A stretch of 59,708 nt of DNA. It comes from Alcanivoracaceae bacterium (GTDB taxonomy: Bacteria; Pseudomonadota; Gammaproteobacteria; Pseudomonadales; Alcanivoracaceae). Below the pieces are notes generated by a model that worked only from the letters and a program-made list of their open reading frames with translations, did not search any database and had not been told where the DNA came from. The position numbers and the translations under genes are program-made. Positions within the stretch are counted from its first letter, which is position 1. Each line of letters opens with the position of its first letter. The DNA lies in the NCBI GenBank assembly GCA_002706085.1, contig PAJO01000023.1:33186-92893 (forward strand), written 5' to 3'. Shown here piece by piece: positions 57,341 to 59,708 of this stretch.

Positions 57341-58066
57341 ATGGGGACCCGAAAACCGACCCGCCAATGGCGGCGCTGGCATCGTTGGCTGGGGCTGGCG
57401 GTGGCCATTCCTGTGCTGGTGTTGTCTGTGACCGGTGTGTTGCTCAATCACATCGAATCGTTGTCCTGGGCCTCGCGTCCGTTACCCCCTGCTCTGGCTC
57501 GCTGGTATGGCGCGGTATTACCTGATTCGCTCCGTGGTGTCTCGCTGGAAGGCAACTGGTATGCCCAGCTGGAAGAGCGCCTGTTTATCAACGAGACGAA
57601 CGCGTTTTACTGCAAGGGCCCCTTGAAAGGGGTGGTGCAGGTGCCGCCACTGATCGTGGCTGGCTGCGCGGACGAGTTATTGCTGGTGGCCGAGGGTTAC
57701 CAGCTGGTGGAACGTATCGGGCCCGCCTATGGGCTGCCAGACTATGAACAGCTGGGCCGCAGTGATGCCGGGCTGATACTCAAGCGCCCGGAGGGGCTGC
57801 TGCGATTTGATGTTAATCAACTGACCAGTGCTCCGTATTCTGGGCCATGGCAGGCAGTGGCGCTCCGCCGTCTGCCGCAGGATCTGGAGCAGGCAATTTT
57901 GCGCCAGAGTGTGCCGGAGTCCCTCAACTGGCAGCGCTTTCTTCAAGACCTTCACGCAGGCCGCATTTTGGGTCTGGCCGGCCAGTTGCTGATGGATCTG
58001 GCGGCGTTGGTGCTGGCCATTCTGGCGGTCACTGGCAGTATTATCTGGGCCCGCACCCGTCGCTGA
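57341..58066 (+). CDS. PepSY-associated membrane protein
   Basis: A 241-residue inner-membrane protein. An ATG at 57341 has AGGGG at good spacing; the in-frame ATG at 57335 is too close to it. TM1 (WHRWLGLAVAIPVLVLSVTGVLLNH, residues ~14-38) carries the conserved RxWHRWLG/TGVLLNH pattern of PepSY_TM proteins, a ~170-residue periplasmic part follows, and TM2 (LAGQLLMDLAALVLAILAVTGSIIW) ends the protein. Short PepSY_TM proteins are thought to pass electrons across the membrane to FMN-binding partners or to reduce ferric chelates. The gene immediately upstream is the FMN-binding protein, fitting that view. Confidence 0.8.
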   Translation: MGTRKPTRQWRRWHRWLGLAVAIPVLVLSVTGVLLNHIESLSWASRPLPPALARWYGAVLPDSLRGVSLEGNWYAQLEERLFINETNAFYCKGPLKGVVQVPPLIVAGCADELLLVAEGYQLVERIGPAYGLPDYEQLGRSDAGLILKRPEGLLRFDVNQLTSAPYSGPWQAVALRRLPQDLEQAILRQSVPESLNWQRFLQDLHAGRILGLAGQLLMDLAALVLAILAVTGSIIWARTRR

Positions 58067-58199
58067 GCGGCGGTAATTTGAACAATTGAGCGCTCTCAGC
58101 GAGAAAGCCGGTTGCATGACGGCCGGGAATCCCGATGATAGGGCGCAGCCTTGGGTGGCATGATGCTGCCCGTCACGTTGACATAACTGGAGAAGCAAA

Positions 58200-58802
58200 A
58201 TGGCCGTACTGGTTGGTAAGCCCGCACCCGATTTTACTGTTCCCGCTGTACTGGGCGATGGCAGCATCGTTGATTCGTTCACTCTGTCCGAAGCCATCAA
58301 GGGCAAATACGGCCTGGTATTCTTTTACCCGCTGGATTTCACCTTTGTATGCCCGTCCGAGCTGATCGCTCTGGATCACCGCATGGATGCCTTCAAGGAG
58401 CGTGGTGTAGAAGTTGTTGGTGTGTCCATCGACAGCCATTTCACCCACAACGCCTGGCGTAACACCCCGGTCAACGAAGGCGGTATTGGGCCGGTGAAAT
58501 ACACCCTGGCGGCTGACATGAACCACACCATTGCCCAGTCCTACGACGTGGAGTCTGAAGGTGGCATGGCGTTCCGGGGTGCCTTCCTGATCGACAAGAA
58601 TGGCGTGGTACGCAGCCAGATCGTTAACGACCTGCCGCTGGGTCGTAACATGGAAGAGCTGATTCGCCTGGTTGACGCGCTGCAGTTCCACGAAGAGCAC
58701 GGTGAAGTGTGCCCGGCGGGCTGGCAGAAAGGTGACTCCGGCATGAACGCTTCTCCGGAAGGGGTTGCCGAGTACCTGTCAGGCAACGCTGACAAGCTGT
58801 AA
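58200..58802 (+). CDS. 2-Cys peroxiredoxin (AhpC/Tsa family)
   Basis: A 200-residue thiol peroxidase that removes H2O2 and organic peroxides in the cytoplasm. Peroxidatic Cys 51 (DFTFVCPSE) with Thr in the same loop and resolving Cys 171 (HGEVCPAGW) make it a typical 2-Cys enzyme; the usual GGLG plus C-terminal YF pattern of hyperoxidation-sensitive types is absent. GGAGAAGCAAAATG gives a strong ribosome site. A terminator follows. No ahpF is adjacent, so the reductant is probably thioredoxin. Confidence 0.95.
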   Translation: MAVLVGKPAPDFTVPAVLGDGSIVDSFTLSEAIKGKYGLVFFYPLDFTFVCPSELIALDHRMDAFKERGVEVVGVSIDSHFTHNAWRNTPVNEGGIGPVKYTLAADMNHTIAQSYDVESEGGMAFRGAFLIDKNGVVRSQIVNDLPLGRNMEELIRLVDALQFHEEHGEVCPAGWQKGDSGMNASPEGVAEYLSGNADKL

Positions 58803-58819
58803 ATCGCCTCAGCACAAAG

Positions 58820-58852
58820 AAAAAAGGGCGCCAGAAATGGCGCCCTTTTTTT
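58820..58852. terminator. Bidirectional terminator between peroxiredoxin and rnt
   Basis: GGGCGCCA-GAAA-TGGCGCCC (near 58826-58845) lies between an A tract and a T tract, serving the convergent peroxiredoxin and RNase T genes. Confidence 0.9.
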
Positions 58853-58929
58853 GTGCTGCAGGCTTCTCGCGTCAGGCTAGCGGTGTTTTAGCGTGCATGC
58901 ATGGAGCGTGTTAGCGTGCAAGCCGCCAA

Positions 58930-59598
58930 TCAATCCAGGGCCTTGGCCAGGGTTGGCGGCATTTCGCCGGCGGGCGGGGGCGGCCAGCCGCCCAGATCGC
59001 GGAAGCGGTTGACCATGGAACAGAACAGTTCTGCGGTACGGGTAGCGTCGTACAGGGCCGAGTGGGCTTCACGCTGGCTGAAACGGATGCCGGCGGCTTC
59101 GCAGGCCTTGGCCAAAACGGTCTGGCCGTACACCAGCCCGGCCAGCGCGGCCGTATCGAAGCTGGAAAAGGGGTGGAACGGGTTGCGCTTGATGTCGGCG
59201 CGCTCGGCGGCGGCGTTCATGAAGCCCAGATCAAAGAAGCTGTTGTGGCCGACCAGCACGGCGCGGTTGCAACCATGCTTTTTCACTGCCTTGCGCACCG
59301 GTTCAAACACACCTTTCAGGGCAGTTTCTTCGTTCACCGCGCCGCGCAGCGGGTTGTGGGGGTCGATCCCGGTAAAGTCCAAAGCGGCCTGCTCGATATT
59401 GGCGCCGGGGAACGGGTCCACATGGAACTGGATGCGGGTAGAGGGGCGCAGGTAGCCCTGGGCGTCCATATCAATCAGGACGGCGGCGATTTCCAGCAAG
59501 GCATCGGTACTGGCATTGAATCCCCCGGTTTCCACGTCGATGACTACCGGCAGAAACCCCCGAAACCGCAGCGCCAGGCTGGGGTGCTGATCGCTCAT
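58930..59598 (-). CDS. rnt: Ribonuclease T (DEDDh exoribonuclease)
   Basis: A 222-residue protein from the ATG at 59598 (GGAGTCATC upstream; the frame opens six codons earlier). ExoI ([10 protein letters not shown], Asp 21/Glu 23), ExoII ([12 protein letters not shown]) and ExoIII ([17 protein letters not shown], His and Asp) give the DEDDh set. RNase T trims 3' ends of tRNA and other stable RNAs and is a homodimer. Length is usual (215-225). The 110 bases upstream to the window end hold no supported gene. Confidence 0.97.
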   Translation of the reverse strand: MSDQHPSLALRFRGFLPVVIDVETGGFNASTDALLEIAAVLIDMDAQGYLRPSTRIQFHVDPFPGANIEQAALDFTGIDPHNPLRGAVNEETALKGVFEPVRKAVKKHGCNRAVLVGHNSFFDLGFMNAAAERADIKRNPFHPFSSFDTAALAGLVYGQTVLAKACEAAGIRFSQREAHSALYDATRTAELFCSMVNRFRDLGGWPPPPAGEMPPTLAKALD

Positions 59599-59708
59599 GA
59601 TGACTCCAACAGACAAAAAGCCCCGGCTCAGGCGCTGGGCCTGGCCGGGAAGTCGCTATGCTACCGGAATCCCGGCGGTGGCGACAGGTGACGTCGGCAC
59701 GGGCGGGC

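Overview
The window is a gene-dense, visibly G+C-rich bacterial chromosome segment. It looks like a marine gammaproteobacterium close to Pseudomonas or Oceanospirillales, and Alcanivorax or a relative is my best guess. The reasons are a class Ia ribonucleotide reductase whose large subunit has two ATP-cone-like regions, an RstAB-like two-component pair, arginine and redox housekeeping genes, several outer-membrane porins, and many short palindromic intergenic repeats of the REP type. The genus is inferred from gene content, not proven. I saw no tRNA, rRNA, CRISPR array, integrase or transposase gene.

Layout. 1-6.2 kb: the 3' part of a short-chain dehydrogenase, a structured non-coding stretch, an acetyltransferase coupled to a small secreted coiled-coil protein, aconitase AcnA and a phospholipid-acyltransferase-like protein. 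6.3-16.1 kb: a LuxR-type regulator; an operon of two large lipoproteins (an M19-dipeptidase-like protein, then a single-chain fusion of a parallel beta-helix domain and a di-haem cytochrome c domain); a MITE-like element with perfect 27-bp ends; an ABC1/UbiB-like kinase; and a second LuxR regulator. 16.2-23.9 kb: M13 metallopeptidase, a GST-like protein, a porin with a PstS-like partner, a CPA2 antiporter and a GH114-like protein. 24-28.9 kb: a compact archaic chaperone-usher pilus operon (pilin, usher, chaperone, tip) behind a CRP/Vfr-like site. 29-34.3 kb: an acetolactate-synthase-like TPP enzyme with an aldehyde dehydrogenase, and an amidohydrolase.

34.4-38.1 kb is the least ordinary part. 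A glycine-rich lipoprotein gene lies between two direct copies (162 bp, about 91% identical) of a palindromic repeat, followed by what look like remains of two broken genes. 38.1-43 kb holds nrdA-nrdB with NrdR-box-like and DnaA-box-like sites upstream. 43-50 kb holds the two-component pair, glycerol kinase (next to a solo end of the MITE-like element), a REP-like cluster and two overlapping diguanylate cyclase genes. 50-53.3 kb holds argD-argF and an orphan ABC ATPase. 53.4-59.7 kb holds an orphan hydantoinase-B-like gene, monothiol glutaredoxin, a porin, an FMN-binding plus PepSY pair, peroxiredoxin and RNase T.

The genes most likely to work together are: the two-lipoprotein operon; the pilus operon; ALS-like plus ALDH; nrdA plus nrdB; the tandem cyclases; argD plus argF; and the porin/FMN-binding/PepSY set, which looks like an envelope flavin electron-transfer or metal-uptake module. 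The main non-coding theme is several families of intergenic inverted repeats, one of which supplies the last codons of a gene.
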